This document shows positions 19,740 through 30,372 of a DNA stretch of 64,000 nt, piece by piece. The notes under the pieces are model-generated. The model was given only the letters and a program-made list of their open reading frames with translations, was not told where the DNA came from and did no database searches. How positions within the stretch are numbered: position 1 is the first letter of the stretch; the number at the start of each line of letters is the position of its first letter. The DNA comes from Clostridiales bacterium (lineage in GTDB: Bacteria; Bacillota; Clostridia; Christensenellales; Borkfalkiaceae). The position numbers were made by a program, and so were the translations under genes. Where the stretch lies: assembly GCA_015069615.1 (NCBI GenBank), contig SVIF01000006.1:1-64000 (forward strand), given 5' to 3'.

Positions 19740-21575
19740 ATGGATACCATCAAGCAAAAACTTTCGGGTTTGCCCGACACCCCCGGGTGTTATATTATGA
19801 AAAATGCGGAAGGTCAAGTAATTTACGTTGGCAAGGCAGTCAACTTAAAACGCCGTGTTTCGCAGTATTTTCATGCAAACGTAAAAGGGGAAAAGGTGCG
19901 TAAAATGGTGGAAAATGTGGCGGATTTCGACTATGTTGTCGCCCCCACCGAAATTGATGCGCTTGCTTTGGAATCTAACTTAATAAAAAAGCACAAACCT
20001 AAGTATAATATTCTTTTAAAGGATGATAAACGCTATCCGTATATTCGCGTAGACGTAAAAAATCCTTTTCCCACGTTTACCATTTCCAGAAAGGTAAACA
20101 AAGACGGGGCAAAGTACTTTGGTCCCTTTATGGGCGGGGTGAACGTGAAGGAGGTTTTAGAACTTCTCAATTATGCTTTTTGCATTCGTCCTTGTACGGT
20201 ATCGGTGATTGAAGGGAAACCCAAAAAACCTTGCTTAAATTATCATATGGGCAAATGTTTATCTCCTTGCTCGGGCGCGTGTTCAGCAACCGAATATCGG
20301 GCACGCGTTAAAAAGGCGATGGAATTTTTGGCGGGTAGTGAAGAAGGTGTACAGACCCTTTTAACCGAACGCATGATGAAGTTTGCGGAAAATGAACGTT
20401 TTGAACTTGCAATTCGCGTAAAAGCCCAACTGGAGATGTTGGAAAAAATTCGCTTAAAGCGCTTAACGGATATACCACGGTATTTATCTGCTGACGTGCT
20501 TGCTTACGAAACGGACGGCATATTCGCCACCGTAAGCATGCTTTTCGTCCGCGCGGGAAGAATGTTGGGCGTAGAAAACTTCACCGTAGAACGGGGTGTG
20601 GAAGGTGAATCGGATGCCCTTGAAAGCATTCTTTTGCAGTTCTATGCGGAAGGTAAGGAATTGCCCGAAGAAATTATCTTGGCGGGTAATCCCACGGATT
20701 TTGAAGGATTAAAAGAATATTTCAACGTTTTACACGGTAAAAACGTACAATTTACCTTCCCAAAAGTAGGAGTAAAAAAATCCCTACTTCACATGGCGCA
20801 CGATAACGCAAGGGAGTATTTAGAAAAAAACGTAGAAAAACTGCAAACGAAAACGGCTATGACCGTTCAGGCTTGCACCCGTTTACAGTCCCTTTTATCT
20901 TTGCCGCGCTATCCAAAACGCATGGAATGTTACGATATTTCCAACATCAGCGGGGTGGATAAGGTGGGAAGTATGACCGTTTTTATTGACGGCGAGCCCG
21001 CAAAAAGTGAATACCGCCGTTTTAAAATTAAAACGGTAGAAGGGGCAAATGATTTTCTTTCCTTAAAAGAAGTGCTTCTTCGTAGATTACAAAAACTGGG
21101 CACAGAAGAAGAATCTCGGTTTCCCAAACCCGATTTAATTGTGATTGACGGGGGAAAAGGGCAACTTTCTTCAGTTAAAAATGTTTTTGATCAATTAAAC
21201 ATAACGGATATTTCGCTTATTTCTCTTGCGGAAAAAGAAGAAGAAATTTTTACGGTGGGGAAGGCTGATTCCTTGCGCTTAGATCGTAGGGACGTTGCGC
21301 TAAAACTTGTACAGCGGATTCGTGATGAAGCCCACCGTTTTGCATTAAGTTATCACCACACTTTACGTGACAAGCGCATGGTTGCGGAAACCTTGCAAAA
21401 AATTGAGGGTGTGGGAAAAGAAAAAGCGAAGCTTTTGATGGAATCCTTTCATTCGTTAGAAAAAATAAAACAAGCAAGTATTAGTGAACTGCAAGCTGTA
21501 AATGGGGTTGGCGAACGCCTTGCTAAAGACGTGTACGCATACTTTCACAAGGAGAAAAAAGAGGATGGAGAATAA
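19740..21575 (+). CDS. uvrC: Excinuclease ABC subunit C
   Basis: GIY-YIG start LPDTPGCYIMKNAEGQVIYVGKAVNLKRRVSQYF; RNase H-like CYDISNISG...SMTVF; C-terminal HhH. Confidence 0.97.
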   Translation: MDTIKQKLSGLPDTPGCYIMKNAEGQVIYVGKAVNLKRRVSQYFHANVKGEKVRKMVENVADFDYVVAPTEIDALALESNLIKKHKPKYNILLKDDKRYPYIRVDVKNPFPTFTISRKVNKDGAKYFGPFMGGVNVKEVLELLNYAFCIRPCTVSVIEGKPKKPCLNYHMGKCLSPCSGACSATEYRARVKKAMEFLAGSEEGVQTLLTERMMKFAENERFELAIRVKAQLEMLEKIRLKRLTDIPRYLSADVLAYETDGIFATVSMLFVRAGRMLGVENFTVERGVEGESDALESILLQFYAEGKELPEEIILAGNPTDFEGLKEYFNVLHGKNVQFTFPKVGVKKSLLHMAHDNAREYLEKNVEKLQTKTAMTVQACTRLQSLLSLPRYPKRMECYDISNISGVDKVGSMTVFIDGEPAKSEYRRFKIKTVEGANDFLSLKEVLLRRLQKLGTEEESRFPKPDLIVIDGGKGQLSSVKNVFDQLNITDISLISLAEKEEEIFTVGKADSLRLDRRDVALKLVQRIRDEAHRFALSYHHTLRDKRMVAETLQKIEGVGKEKAKLLMESFHSLEKIKQASISELQAVNGVGERLAKDVYAYFHKEKKEDGE

Positions 21576-22416
21576 GGCAAAAATGCGGTATAACGTCGTC
21601 GTATCCGATTATGACGGAACCTTGGCGCACAATGATAACACCGTTGCGGAAAGCACGGTTGGGTTGATACGGGAATTTACGAAACAGGGTGGTTCCTTTA
21701 TGGTTTCAACGGGAAGAGGACCGCTTGGCATTATTCCTCCCCTTAAAAAAATTGGTATCACTGAAGGAAAGGTAATGTGCTTGCAAGGGTGCGTTGTTGC
21801 AGATATTGCTACGGGTGAATATCTTTCCTGCATGGGTATGGATAAAAACGTAGGCTATCAAATTTTAAAATGCTTGGAACAGGATATCGCAAGCGGACAA
21901 GAATTAAATATCGTGGTTTACTTAAACGGGATTGGACATGCCACAAAAATTACCGAATATATTGCGTGGTATCGCAGTGTAAACGGTTCTCCAATTACCG
22001 AAGTGCAAGGCTTGCTTTCGGATTTCGTTAACGAAAACGATTATGCGGTTAATAAAGTTCTTTTGGTGGATGACCCGCAAATTATTGATGCATATCAAAA
22101 GAAATACGCGGGTTTTTTTCAAGGAGTTTCCGTTTCTAAAAGTGCGTCCGAGTTGTTGGAATTTACGGATGCAGAAATGAATAAAGGGGTTGCCCTTAAA
22201 AATTATCGCGCGAAATTTTTGGGGGAAGAAGATAGGGTAATCGCCCTTGGGGATACCCAAATAGACGCACCCATGCTCCAAACAGCGGATTTGGGGGTTG
22301 CCATGGGTAACGCCATGCAAGAAGCAAAGGACGTTGCAGATATCGTGACCATTAGCAACGATGAAAACGGCGTAGAATACATCATTCGTAAATATTGTTT
22401 GGGTGAAGAGATATAA
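21565..22416 (+). CDS. Cof-type HAD-superfamily hydrolase
   Basis: VVVSDYDGTLAHNDN; ALGDTQIDAPMLQTADLGVAMGNA. Confidence 0.92.
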   Translation: MENKAKMRYNVVVSDYDGTLAHNDNTVAESTVGLIREFTKQGGSFMVSTGRGPLGIIPPLKKIGITEGKVMCLQGCVVADIATGEYLSCMGMDKNVGYQILKCLEQDIASGQELNIVVYLNGIGHATKITEYIAWYRSVNGSPITEVQGLLSDFVNENDYAVNKVLLVDDPQIIDAYQKKYAGFFQGVSVSKSASELLEFTDAEMNKGVALKNYRAKFLGEEDRVIALGDTQIDAPMLQTADLGVAMGNAMQEAKDVADIVTISNDENGVEYIIRKYCLGEEI

Positions 22417-22449
22417 AAATTTGTAACCAAGCGGATAAAATCGGCATAT

Positions 22450-22486
22450 TTTATAAGGGATACTGTTGTATCCCTTAATTTTTTTT
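22450..22486 (+). terminator. Terminator after HAD hydrolase
   Basis: AAGGGATActgttgTATCCCTTaatttttttt. Confidence 0.8.
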
Positions 22487-22553
22487 GAAAACCGCAGTAA
22501 AACTACGCGAAAGATTTGAGTTTTTTTTGTAAATGCGGTATAATGGAGTATAT

Positions 22554-23438
22554 ATGACCATTATCATGGGAGATCATGTTCCTCGCATGGAAAAAGACGT
22601 AAGCCTGTCGCGCTTTTCCACCATGCGTGTAGGCGGAATTGCTAAAACCGTATGGTTCCCCCAAACCGAACGGCAAGCGTCATTTTTATTTCGTGAACTT
22701 AAAAACTGTAATTGCCGTTTTATCGGGAATGGTAGCAACGTTTTATTTGCGGACGGGATAATTCAAGCACCCCTAATATATATGGGGCAATTAAGAGAGA
22801 TTTCGCTTAACGAAAATGGCGTTTACGCAAGCGCAGGGGTTCCATTGCCTTTGCTTTTTTCCCGCCTAAAACACTTTGGCTTTACTGGTGGGGAGTTTCT
22901 TGCTGGCATTCCGGGTACGGTTGGCGGCGGTGTTCTTATGAACGCGGGTGCCTTTGGTAAATGCATGGCTGACGTGCTTACTTCGGTGCGTACGCTTGAG
23001 GGGGATATTCCAGTTGAAAATTGCGCGTTCGGTTATCGCAATAGTAAATTTTTAAAAGAAAAAACCGTTGTTTTGGGCGCAACTTTTTTCTTTCCAAAAG
23101 GGGATAGTATGGAAAGTGATGCGCGTTTAAAACGGTATCGCACGATTCGTCAAAATACACAGCCCCTAAATTTGCCTAGTCTTGGTTCGGTTTTTCGCGC
23201 GGAAAATGGTGTTCCAGCGTGGGAATATATTCACGGGGCGGGACTTCGCGGATTTTCGATTGGCGGGGCGCAAGTGTCCGAAAAGCATGCAAATTTTATC
23301 GTCAATACGGGTAACGCCACCGCTAGCGACGTGTTTTCTTTAATTCAAACGATAAAAAAACGCGTATTTGAAAAGCACGCGGTATCACTTAAAGAGGAAA
23401 TTCAATATATCGGAGAATTTTATGATTCTAACTGCTGA
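22554..23438 (+). CDS. murB: UDP-N-acetylmuramate dehydrogenase
   Basis: FSTMRVGGIAKTVWFP; GNGSNVLFADG; GIPGTVGGGVLMNAGAFG; YRNSKF; LPSLGSVFR. Confidence 0.95.
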   Translation: MTIIMGDHVPRMEKDVSLSRFSTMRVGGIAKTVWFPQTERQASFLFRELKNCNCRFIGNGSNVLFADGIIQAPLIYMGQLREISLNENGVYASAGVPLPLLFSRLKHFGFTGGEFLAGIPGTVGGGVLMNAGAFGKCMADVLTSVRTLEGDIPVENCAFGYRNSKFLKEKTVVLGATFFFPKGDSMESDARLKRYRTIRQNTQPLNLPSLGSVFRAENGVPAWEYIHGAGLRGFSIGGAQVSEKHANFIVNTGNATASDVFSLIQTIKKRVFEKHAVSLKEEIQYIGEFYDSNC

Positions 23439-24207
23439 TTATCATACGCATACGACCTACAGCCATGGAAAAGGAACCGTTAGTGAAAACGCTGCCGTTG
23501 CCGAAGAAAAAGGTTTAAAGGAAATAGCGATTAACGACCACGGGTTTTCGCATCCCGCTTTCGGTATTCGCCCCCGTATGCTTTCCAAAATGCGTGCGGA
23601 TATTGACGCCGTAAACGAATGCGTTCGCCCCAAGGTGATCATGGGGGTAGAATCCAACCTACTCGGTGAAAGCGGTGCAATTGACGTAAAGCCAAAGTAT
23701 TACGAATATTTTGATACCATTTCGGTTGGATTTCATAAATTTATTAAATATGAAAGAATTAAAGACTGGTTTGTGTTCTTAGGGAAAAACTTTTTAACGC
23801 AAACGTTTAAGAAAAATCCTTCGGACAAGCTGATTCAATTAAATACCAAGGCATATATTCGCGCAATAGAAAAACACCCTATTGATATTATTACACACAT
23901 CAATTTCGGTGTGTTTTCAGATGCGGTAGAGGTGGCAAAGGCTGCGCGCGATAATGGCGTTTATTTGGAATTAAATGCAAAAAAGACGCATTTATCAGAT
24001 GAAGAATTATTCCGCGTTGCCCAAACGGGCGTTCGCTTTGTTATCGGTAGCGACGCGCACAGCCCTGATAGGGTGGGTGAAATTTCGTTGGTAGAAAAGC
24101 TGTTAGACCGCGTTTCTATTCCCCACGAACAAATTGACAATATTGACGGGCGATTACCCGTACTTCGTTTTCAAGCTTATAAGCGTGAACACGGGATTGG
24201 TAGATAA
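23422..24207 (+). CDS. PHP-domain phosphoesterase
   Basis: ADYHTHTTYSHGKGTVSENAAVAEEKGLKEIAINDHGF; GSDAHSPDRVGEI. Confidence 0.88.
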   Translation: MILTADYHTHTTYSHGKGTVSENAAVAEEKGLKEIAINDHGFSHPAFGIRPRMLSKMRADIDAVNECVRPKVIMGVESNLLGESGAIDVKPKYYEYFDTISVGFHKFIKYERIKDWFVFLGKNFLTQTFKKNPSDKLIQLNTKAYIRAIEKHPIDIITHINFGVFSDAVEVAKAARDNGVYLELNAKKTHLSDEELFRVAQTGVRFVIGSDAHSPDRVGEISLVEKLLDRVSIPHEQIDNIDGRLPVLRFQAYKREHGIGR

Positions 24208-24208
24208 A

Positions 24209-25171
24209 ATGAATTTTACAACGGCACTGAAAAAAGAAATATTACAACAAAAACCCGAGAATTCTTGCTGCGAATACGCGCTTTTATCGGGCTTTTTGCG
24301 TTCTTCGGTGTCCGTGATTAAAAACAGTGCGGGTTACGGGTTTGAACTTAGGGTGGAAAGTGAAGAAATTGCAAATTTCTTTTCCGAACTTTTATTTAAA
24401 TTATATGGAACAGAACCCGATTTATTTGCGTTTAAAGAAGATAAACTAAATGCCTGTGAACGCTTTATTTTGCGTTATCACGGTGAACGTGCATTTTTTC
24501 TGATGAAGGAACTGGGAATCCTTTCCTTTGATAATAATCCAGAGCTATTATCCACAATTTCTCCCTACTTAACCGAAAACGAATGTTGCCGTAGGGCGTA
24601 TTTAAAAGGTGTTTTTTTGGGGGCGGGTACTGCAACTTTGCCCGAAAAAAGTTCTTCGGATAGTACTCAAAAAACCGCCACGGGATATCACTTACAATTC
24701 GTGTTTAGCACGCATGCTTACGCTACTTCGTTTTGTGCGTTTTTGGCTGAATTCGACCTTCTGCCCAAACTGATTGAACGTAAAAGCGGTTTTGTTGTAT
24801 ATTTTAAAAGTAGCCAGCAAATCAGTGATATTTTGGCGTTGATTGGTACCAGTAACGGCGTTTTAACCTTGCAAGATCGCTTGGTAGAAAAATCTTTTCA
24901 AAACGATCTAAACCGCAGGGTAAATTGTGAAATGGGAAATATGACTAAGCAAGTAAACGCTTTTGTTGCACATAAAATGGCGATTGAAGGGATTGATCAA
25001 GTTCTTGGTTTGGAAAATTTACCTCAGCCGTTGCAGGCAGTTTGCATTGCTAGGTTGGAAAATCCGGATGTTTCAATGGAAACTTTAGCTGAACTTCTTG
25101 GCATTAGCAAAAGTTGTTTAAACCACCGCTTGCGTAAAATCACTTCCATATACCGCACAATTACGCAATAA
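24209..25171 (+). CDS. whiA: WhiA-family DNA-binding protein
   Basis: FTTALKKEILQ; RAYLKGVFLGAGT; C-terminal HTH NPDVSMETLAELLGISKSCLNHRLRKI. Confidence 0.94.
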   Translation: MNFTTALKKEILQQKPENSCCEYALLSGFLRSSVSVIKNSAGYGFELRVESEEIANFFSELLFKLYGTEPDLFAFKEDKLNACERFILRYHGERAFFLMKELGILSFDNNPELLSTISPYLTENECCRRAYLKGVFLGAGTATLPEKSSSDSTQKTATGYHLQFVFSTHAYATSFCAFLAEFDLLPKLIERKSGFVVYFKSSQQISDILALIGTSNGVLTLQDRLVEKSFQNDLNRRVNCEMGNMTKQVNAFVAHKMAIEGIDQVLGLENLPQPLQAVCIARLENPDVSMETLAELLGISKSCLNHRLRKITSIYRTITQ

Positions 25172-25296
25172 AAGGCATAATTTTTCTTAAGAAAAATAAA
25201 AAATACAAAATATGGGTAAAAAACAGTTGTGTTTTCCCTAAAAAATGTTACAATAATAAGGAACGATCTAATTTTTGAATTTGGAGGGCGTTACAG

Positions 25297-26265
25297 ATGA
25301 AAACCATTGGTGTGCTTACCAGCGGCGGGGATTGCCCCGGAATGAACGCATGTGTTCGCGCCGTAGTCCGTTGTGCAGCTACGCGCGGAATGAAAGTTTA
25401 CGGAATCAACCGCGGTTATCAAGGTATGTTAGAAGGGGATATGGAACTGTTTGACCCCATTGCCGTTTCTGGCTTAATGGGTAACGGCGGTACCGTGTTG
25501 CGTACTGCACGTTGTATAGAATTTAAATATCCCGAAGGTAGAAAAAAGGCTGCGGATAAGTTAAAGGAATTCGGTATTGAAGGTGTTATCGTTTGCGGTG
25601 GTGATGGTTCCTTTGCCGGTGCAAAAGCACTTTGTGAAGAACAAAATATTCCTTGTATTGGGATTCCGTGCACCATTGATAACGACTTAAATTATACGGA
25701 TTTTACCCTTGGTTTTGATACTGCTGTAAATACTGCAATTGATTGCATGCACAATGTTGTGGATACAATGACTTCGCACGAACGCGTTTGTATTGTTGAA
25801 GTTATGGGTAGAAACTGTGGGGATATCGCCTTATATTCGGGGATTGCCAGTGGTGCTGACGGTATTATTATTCCCGAAATGCCCTATGATTTAGAAGAAC
25901 TTGCTCAGCGTATAAAAAACACCCGTAAAATGGGTAAGGAGTCCAACCTCATTGTTTTAGCAGAAGGCTGTGGCCATGCTCATGCATACGTAGCACAATT
26001 TGAACGCTTACTTCCCGAATACAGTGTTCGCGGAACAAACCTTGGTTATTTGCTTCGCGGGGGAGATCCTTCTATGTATGACCGCGTATTCGCCGCGCGT
26101 GCCGCTATTCGTGCGGTAGAGCTTTTGGAACAGGGGATCGGCAACCGCGTAGTTGGTATTCGTAACAGCCAAATTATTGATTTGGATATTTTTGAAGCGC
26201 TGAATATGCCCAAAAAGGATAACCGTGAACTATACTCGGTATTCCATCAATTAGTTTTAGGTTAA
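25297..26265 (+). CDS. pfkA: 6-phosphofructokinase
   Basis: GVLTSGGDCPGMNACVRAVVR; GGDGSFAGA; GIPCTIDNDL; MGRNCGDIAL. Confidence 0.97.
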   Translation: MKTIGVLTSGGDCPGMNACVRAVVRCAATRGMKVYGINRGYQGMLEGDMELFDPIAVSGLMGNGGTVLRTARCIEFKYPEGRKKAADKLKEFGIEGVIVCGGDGSFAGAKALCEEQNIPCIGIPCTIDNDLNYTDFTLGFDTAVNTAIDCMHNVVDTMTSHERVCIVEVMGRNCGDIALYSGIASGADGIIIPEMPYDLEELAQRIKNTRKMGKESNLIVLAEGCGHAHAYVAQFERLLPEYSVRGTNLGYLLRGGDPSMYDRVFAARAAIRAVELLEQGIGNRVVGIRNSQIIDLDIFEALNMPKKDNRELYSVFHQLVLG

Positions 26266-26267
26266 CG

Positions 26268-26302
26268 ATTGGAGAACCAAACTGGGTTTGGTTCTCTTTT
26301 TT
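26268..26302 (+). terminator. Terminator after pfkA
   Basis: GAGAACCAAACtggGTTTGGTTCTCtttttt. Confidence 0.9.
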
Positions 26303-26314
26303 ATAGGTGAAGAA

Positions 26315-27730
26315 ATGCAACTTGTAAAAAATGCGGAATATCAAGCAGTAATTTCCTCTTTCGGTGCAAATGGGGAAGGCGTTGTAAAAACCGAAGGAGT
26401 AACGGTGTTTATTCCTTACGCCATGCCCCAGGAAAAAGTACAGTTTAAAGTGTTAAAAGTTAAAAAGAATTATGCTTTTGGTAAAATTACGAAACTGTAC
26501 ACGCCTGCGGATGATCGCGTAAGGGCGACTTGCCCGGTGTTTGAAAAGTGTGGGGGCTGCCAACTGCAACACGTAAAATACGGCACGCAGTTAAAGTTTA
26601 AAACACAATTGGTCCACGATTGTTTCCGTAAAATTGCGGGCATGGAAGTGGATGTTGCCCCTTGCCAAAAAAGTGAAGAAGAATGGGCTTACCGAAATAA
26701 GTTACAGCTTCCCGTGTGTAGGGATGAAAAAGGAACGCACGTAGGTTTTTTTGCAGAAAATAGCCACCGTATCGTTGATATTCTTTCTTGTCCTATTCAT
26801 CCTGCTTGGTCTAAGGACGTAATTTCGGTTGTTCGTACGTATTTATCCACTTGCGGTGTTAAAGGCTATAACGAAGAATCGCATACAGGCGTATTACGGC
26901 ACGTTATCGTTAGGGAAGTGCGAAAAAAACTAATGATAGTTTTTGTTGTCAACGCAGAAGATTTGCCCTATAAAGAAAAGCTAATAGAGCTTTGCACCGA
27001 AAAATTTGGAGCATGTAGCCTATTTTATAACGTAAACCAAAAGGAAACCAACGTGATTTGCGGGGAAAATACGTTTTGTTTCTACGGAGAACCCCGTTTA
27101 GAAGCGGAAGAAATGGGGATTCGCTATGAGGCAGGCCCCCAAACTTTCTTGCAAATTAACGGTTCGGTACGAAAAAAAATATATGAAAAAGCGGTGAAAT
27201 TGGCCGTAAACGCGCCTGACACCGTTGTGATTGACGCATATAGTGGTGGCGGAATGATGACTGCTCTTTGCGCTAAATCTGCCAAACACGCCTACGGCAT
27301 AGAAATCGTACCCGAAGCAGTTGCTTGCGCTAACGCTTTGGCGGTAAAAAATGGTTTGCAAGATAAAATGACCAACGTTTGTGGGGATTGTGAGCAAGAA
27401 TTAGTGCCTTTGGTAGAAAAATTGCGTGCGCAAGGGGAACGAATTTCGGTTATTTTAGATCCACCTAGAAAAGGTTGCGCGGAATCTGTTTTACATACTG
27501 TTTTAAAGGCGAATCCCGATACCATTGTATACGTTTCTTGTAACCCTGCAAGTTTATCGCGGGATGTTGCAATCTTAACCAACCATTTAATTCGCAAGGA
27601 TGGGGAACTTGTGAAGAACGAAGCCCCTATTTCCGCTTACGAAGTCCTTTCCGTTGATCCGTACGACATGTTCCCACAAACCAAACATGTCGAAACTGTT
27701 GTTTGTCTAGTGCGAAAGAATCACTTTTAA
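26315..27730 (+). CDS. rlmD: RlmD/TrmA-family 23S rRNA (uracil-C5)-methyltransferase with Fe-S cluster motif
   Basis: TRAM domain; CPVFEKCGGCQLQH; ILDPPRKGCAESVL; VYVSCNPASLSRDV. Confidence 0.92.
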   Translation: MQLVKNAEYQAVISSFGANGEGVVKTEGVTVFIPYAMPQEKVQFKVLKVKKNYAFGKITKLYTPADDRVRATCPVFEKCGGCQLQHVKYGTQLKFKTQLVHDCFRKIAGMEVDVAPCQKSEEEWAYRNKLQLPVCRDEKGTHVGFFAENSHRIVDILSCPIHPAWSKDVISVVRTYLSTCGVKGYNEESHTGVLRHVIVREVRKKLMIVFVVNAEDLPYKEKLIELCTEKFGACSLFYNVNQKETNVICGENTFCFYGEPRLEAEEMGIRYEAGPQTFLQINGSVRKKIYEKAVKLAVNAPDTVVIDAYSGGGMMTALCAKSAKHAYGIEIVPEAVACANALAVKNGLQDKMTNVCGDCEQELVPLVEKLRAQGERISVILDPPRKGCAESVLHTVLKANPDTIVYVSCNPASLSRDVAILTNHLIRKDGELVKNEAPISAYEVLSVDPYDMFPQTKHVETVVCLVRKNHF

Positions 27731-27749
27731 GGTTTTGGGGAGATAACAT

Positions 27750-28667
27750 ATGAACGGTATTGAATTAATCAAAGCGTTAGCGGTTCCTACAGGGCCTGTT
27801 GACGTGGTTTTGGATACGGATGCGTATAATGAAATTGACGATCAGTACGCGATTGCGTATATGCTGAAAAATGCGGATAAGTTAAACTGCAAAGCTATTT
27901 ACGCCGCGCCTTTTTTTAACAACCGATCCACGTCGCCCGCGGACGGTATGTATAAAAGTTACGAAGAAATATTAAAGGTCTTGGATTTATGTGATAGAAA
28001 CGACCTTTGCGATAAAGTTTTTCACGGCTCTACCACCTATTTGCAAGATGAAAAAACCCCCGTAATTTCGGATGCTGCCAAACACTTAGCCGCCCTTGCT
28101 TCTACTTATAGCAAGGAAAACCCCTTATATATAGTAGAAATTGCTGCGATTACCAACGTGGCGTCCGCTATTTTATTAGATCCGACCATTATTGATAAAA
28201 TTGTAATCGTATGGCTAGGTGGGCATGCGTTGGAATGGCCCAACAATATGGAATTTAACTTGCATCAGGATGTAGCCGCGGCAAGAATTATATTCGGATG
28301 CAAAGCACCCCTTGTGCAATTGCCTTGTATGGGTGTTGTTTCCGCTTTTGATACCACGAAACCTGAGTTAGAATCGCGTTTAATGGGTAAAAACAAGCTT
28401 GCTGATTATCTTGCAAAAAACACCTTTGATTATATGAAGCATTTACCCGAAAACATAGCTTGGAGTAGGGCAATTTGGGACGTAACCGCGGTTGCGTGGT
28501 TGTTAAACGAAGGGGACGTGTTTATGAGTTCGCGCATCATACATGCGCCCATTCCTGAATACGATCACCACTACGCAAAAAGCGAAAACACTCATTTTAT
28601 GCGATATGTATACTATATTGATCGCGCCGCACTGTTTACCGATTTGTTTGACAAGCTTACGAAATAA
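27750..28667 (+). CDS. Nucleoside hydrolase-family protein
   Basis: VVLDTDAYNEIDDQYAIAYML (DxDxxxDD) Ca-binding motif; IVWLGGH; EFNLHQDVAAARIIF. Confidence 0.88.
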   Translation: MNGIELIKALAVPTGPVDVVLDTDAYNEIDDQYAIAYMLKNADKLNCKAIYAAPFFNNRSTSPADGMYKSYEEILKVLDLCDRNDLCDKVFHGSTTYLQDEKTPVISDAAKHLAALASTYSKENPLYIVEIAAITNVASAILLDPTIIDKIVIVWLGGHALEWPNNMEFNLHQDVAAARIIFGCKAPLVQLPCMGVVSAFDTTKPELESRLMGKNKLADYLAKNTFDYMKHLPENIAWSRAIWDVTAVAWLLNEGDVFMSSRIIHAPIPEYDHHYAKSENTHFMRYVYYIDRAALFTDLFDKLTK

Positions 28668-28682
28668 CTTTTGGCAAGAATT

Positions 28683-29417
28683 ATGGGATATAAATACGAA
28701 TTACATACGCACAACAAAATCGCTAGCCGTTGCGGTGGTTTTACCCCCGAAGAGCTTGTTACTACCTTCGTAGACCAAGGGTATACGGGGATTGCTGTAA
28801 CCGACCATTTTTTTAATGGGAACACTGCCGCACCCGGAAAGGAATTTCCGTGGAAGTATCGCGTTGAAAAGTACTGCGAAAGTTACGAACTTGTGAAAAA
28901 GGAAGGGGATAAGCGCGGGTTAGACGTGTTTTTTGGCTTTGAATATACCTCCCCGTCCTTTCACAGTTTGGACCATCATGCCGGTACGGATTTCTTAGTG
29001 TTTGGGATAGATAAGGAGTGGTTAATTCAAAATGGTGGGGATGTAGCCGAAGTTTCCACTTCCGAATATTTAAATCGCTGCCGTAAGGCGGGTGGAACGG
29101 TAATTCAAGCACACCCCTTTCGCCTTGCTAAGGAATATATGAACCATATTAGCCTATTCCCTGACTGTGTGGATGGGGTAGAGGTGCTAAACGGTAATCC
29201 CAACACGTTAGGAATTCCCAACGAGCTTGCCAAAGCATACGCTGAAAAAATGGGATTTTTTATGACAGCAGGTACGGATATTCATCATAATCATACGGCA
29301 AACCTTTGCGTAACCGAACTTAACCGCCGTGTAAAAGACGAATTTGATTTAATTAATGCACTTAAAGAAGGGAAACAAAAATTATACGTTACACCTAACT
29401 TGAAATACGTACCATAA
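28683..29417 (+). CDS. PHP-domain phosphoesterase
   Basis: YELHTHNKIASRCGG; GIAVTDHFF; VIQAHPFR; AGTDIHHNHT. Confidence 0.85.
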   Translation: MGYKYELHTHNKIASRCGGFTPEELVTTFVDQGYTGIAVTDHFFNGNTAAPGKEFPWKYRVEKYCESYELVKKEGDKRGLDVFFGFEYTSPSFHSLDHHAGTDFLVFGIDKEWLIQNGGDVAEVSTSEYLNRCRKAGGTVIQAHPFRLAKEYMNHISLFPDCVDGVEVLNGNPNTLGIPNELAKAYAEKMGFFMTAGTDIHHNHTANLCVTELNRRVKDEFDLINALKEGKQKLYVTPNLKYVP

Positions 29418-29443
29418 TAAGCTAAATAAAGGTGATTATTTTT

Positions 29444-29779
29444 ATGGAAACCGCAACATTTTTGGATTTTCAAAAATTAGATATTCGCGTAGGTACAATT
29501 CTTAATGCCCAACCTTTTCAAAAGGCGAAAAGGCCGGCATATCAGTTAACAATTGATTTTGGTGAGGGGATTGGCGTTAAAAAATCTTCTGCACAAATTA
29601 CGCAAAAATACACACCTAGCTCGCTATTTGGTAAGCAAGTGCTAGCCGTTGTTAATTTTCCGCCCATGCAAATAGCAAATTTTATTTCCGAAGTTTTAGT
29701 GCTTGGCACGTATAGTGAAGGCGGGGTTGTTCTTGTAATCCCAGAACAAAATGTGAAAAACGGAGATAAATTAGGTTAA
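29444..29779 (+). CDS. csaA: CsaA-like tRNA-binding-domain (EMAP/OB-fold) protein
   Basis: FLDFQKLDIRVGTILNAQPFQKAKRPAYQLTIDFG; LAVVNFPPMQIANFISEVLVLG. Confidence 0.92.
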   Translation: METATFLDFQKLDIRVGTILNAQPFQKAKRPAYQLTIDFGEGIGVKKSSAQITQKYTPSSLFGKQVLAVVNFPPMQIANFISEVLVLGTYSEGGVVLVIPEQNVKNGDKLG

Positions 29780-29787
29780 GAATAAAA

Positions 29788-29826
29788 AGAAAAGCCCCCG
29801 CTGGAATTTTCCAAGCGGGGGCTTAA
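29788..29826. terminator. Bidirectional terminator
   Basis: aaaaAGCCCCCGCTtggaattttccAAGCGGGGGCTt-type stem between convergent genes. Confidence 0.9.
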
Positions 29827-29831
29827 TACTA

Positions 29832-30254
29832 TTATTTCATTTTTTGTTTGATATCTGTGGTGGATACGCCTTGCGTGTAAGGTAAATATTCAATGGAAAC
29901 CCCAAGAGGTGCAAAGTCGGCCTCTGTTTGTAAATAACGGGGCGTTCCTTTCCAGTCGTCCCCCGAAAATAAAACGTCAAAATTAAAGCGCTTTAAGGCA
30001 AGCATTTTGTCGTTCGTGGTTGCAATATCAACAAGTTCTGCTTTATCAACGCACTTGAGTGCGCGTAAAATGCGGACCCTATCCCGTTCTTCAATCACTG
30101 GTTCTTTACCTTTAACGTTGCGTACGTAATCGTCATTGCAAACCCCAACAACTAAAAAGTCGCAATAAGATTTACAACGCTCTAAAAGGTTTAAATGACC
30201 AACGTGAAATAAATCAAAAACGCCGCACGTATATCCGATTTTATATTTTTTCAT
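29832..30254 (-). CDS. tagD: Glycerol-3-phosphate cytidylyltransferase-like nucleotidyltransferase
   Basis: KIGYTCGVFDLFHVGHLNLLERCK (HxGH), EERDRVRILRAL, STTDIK; start moved from 30317 to 30254. Confidence 0.82.
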   Translation of the reverse strand: MKKYKIGYTCGVFDLFHVGHLNLLERCKSYCDFLVVGVCNDDYVRNVKGKEPVIEERDRVRILRALKCVDKAELVDIATTNDKMLALKRFNFDVLFSGDDWKGTPRYLQTEADFAPLGVSIEYLPYTQGVSTTDIKQKMK

Positions 30255-30372
30255 AAGTATCTCCCTCATTTTTTCCTTAAAAATTATAGCACCTTTATAA
30301 AAAAAAGTCAATAGCAAAATTTTGGTAAAGCTGAAAATTTATTCCTTTTATGAAGTTCTATTTTAAAGGAAA

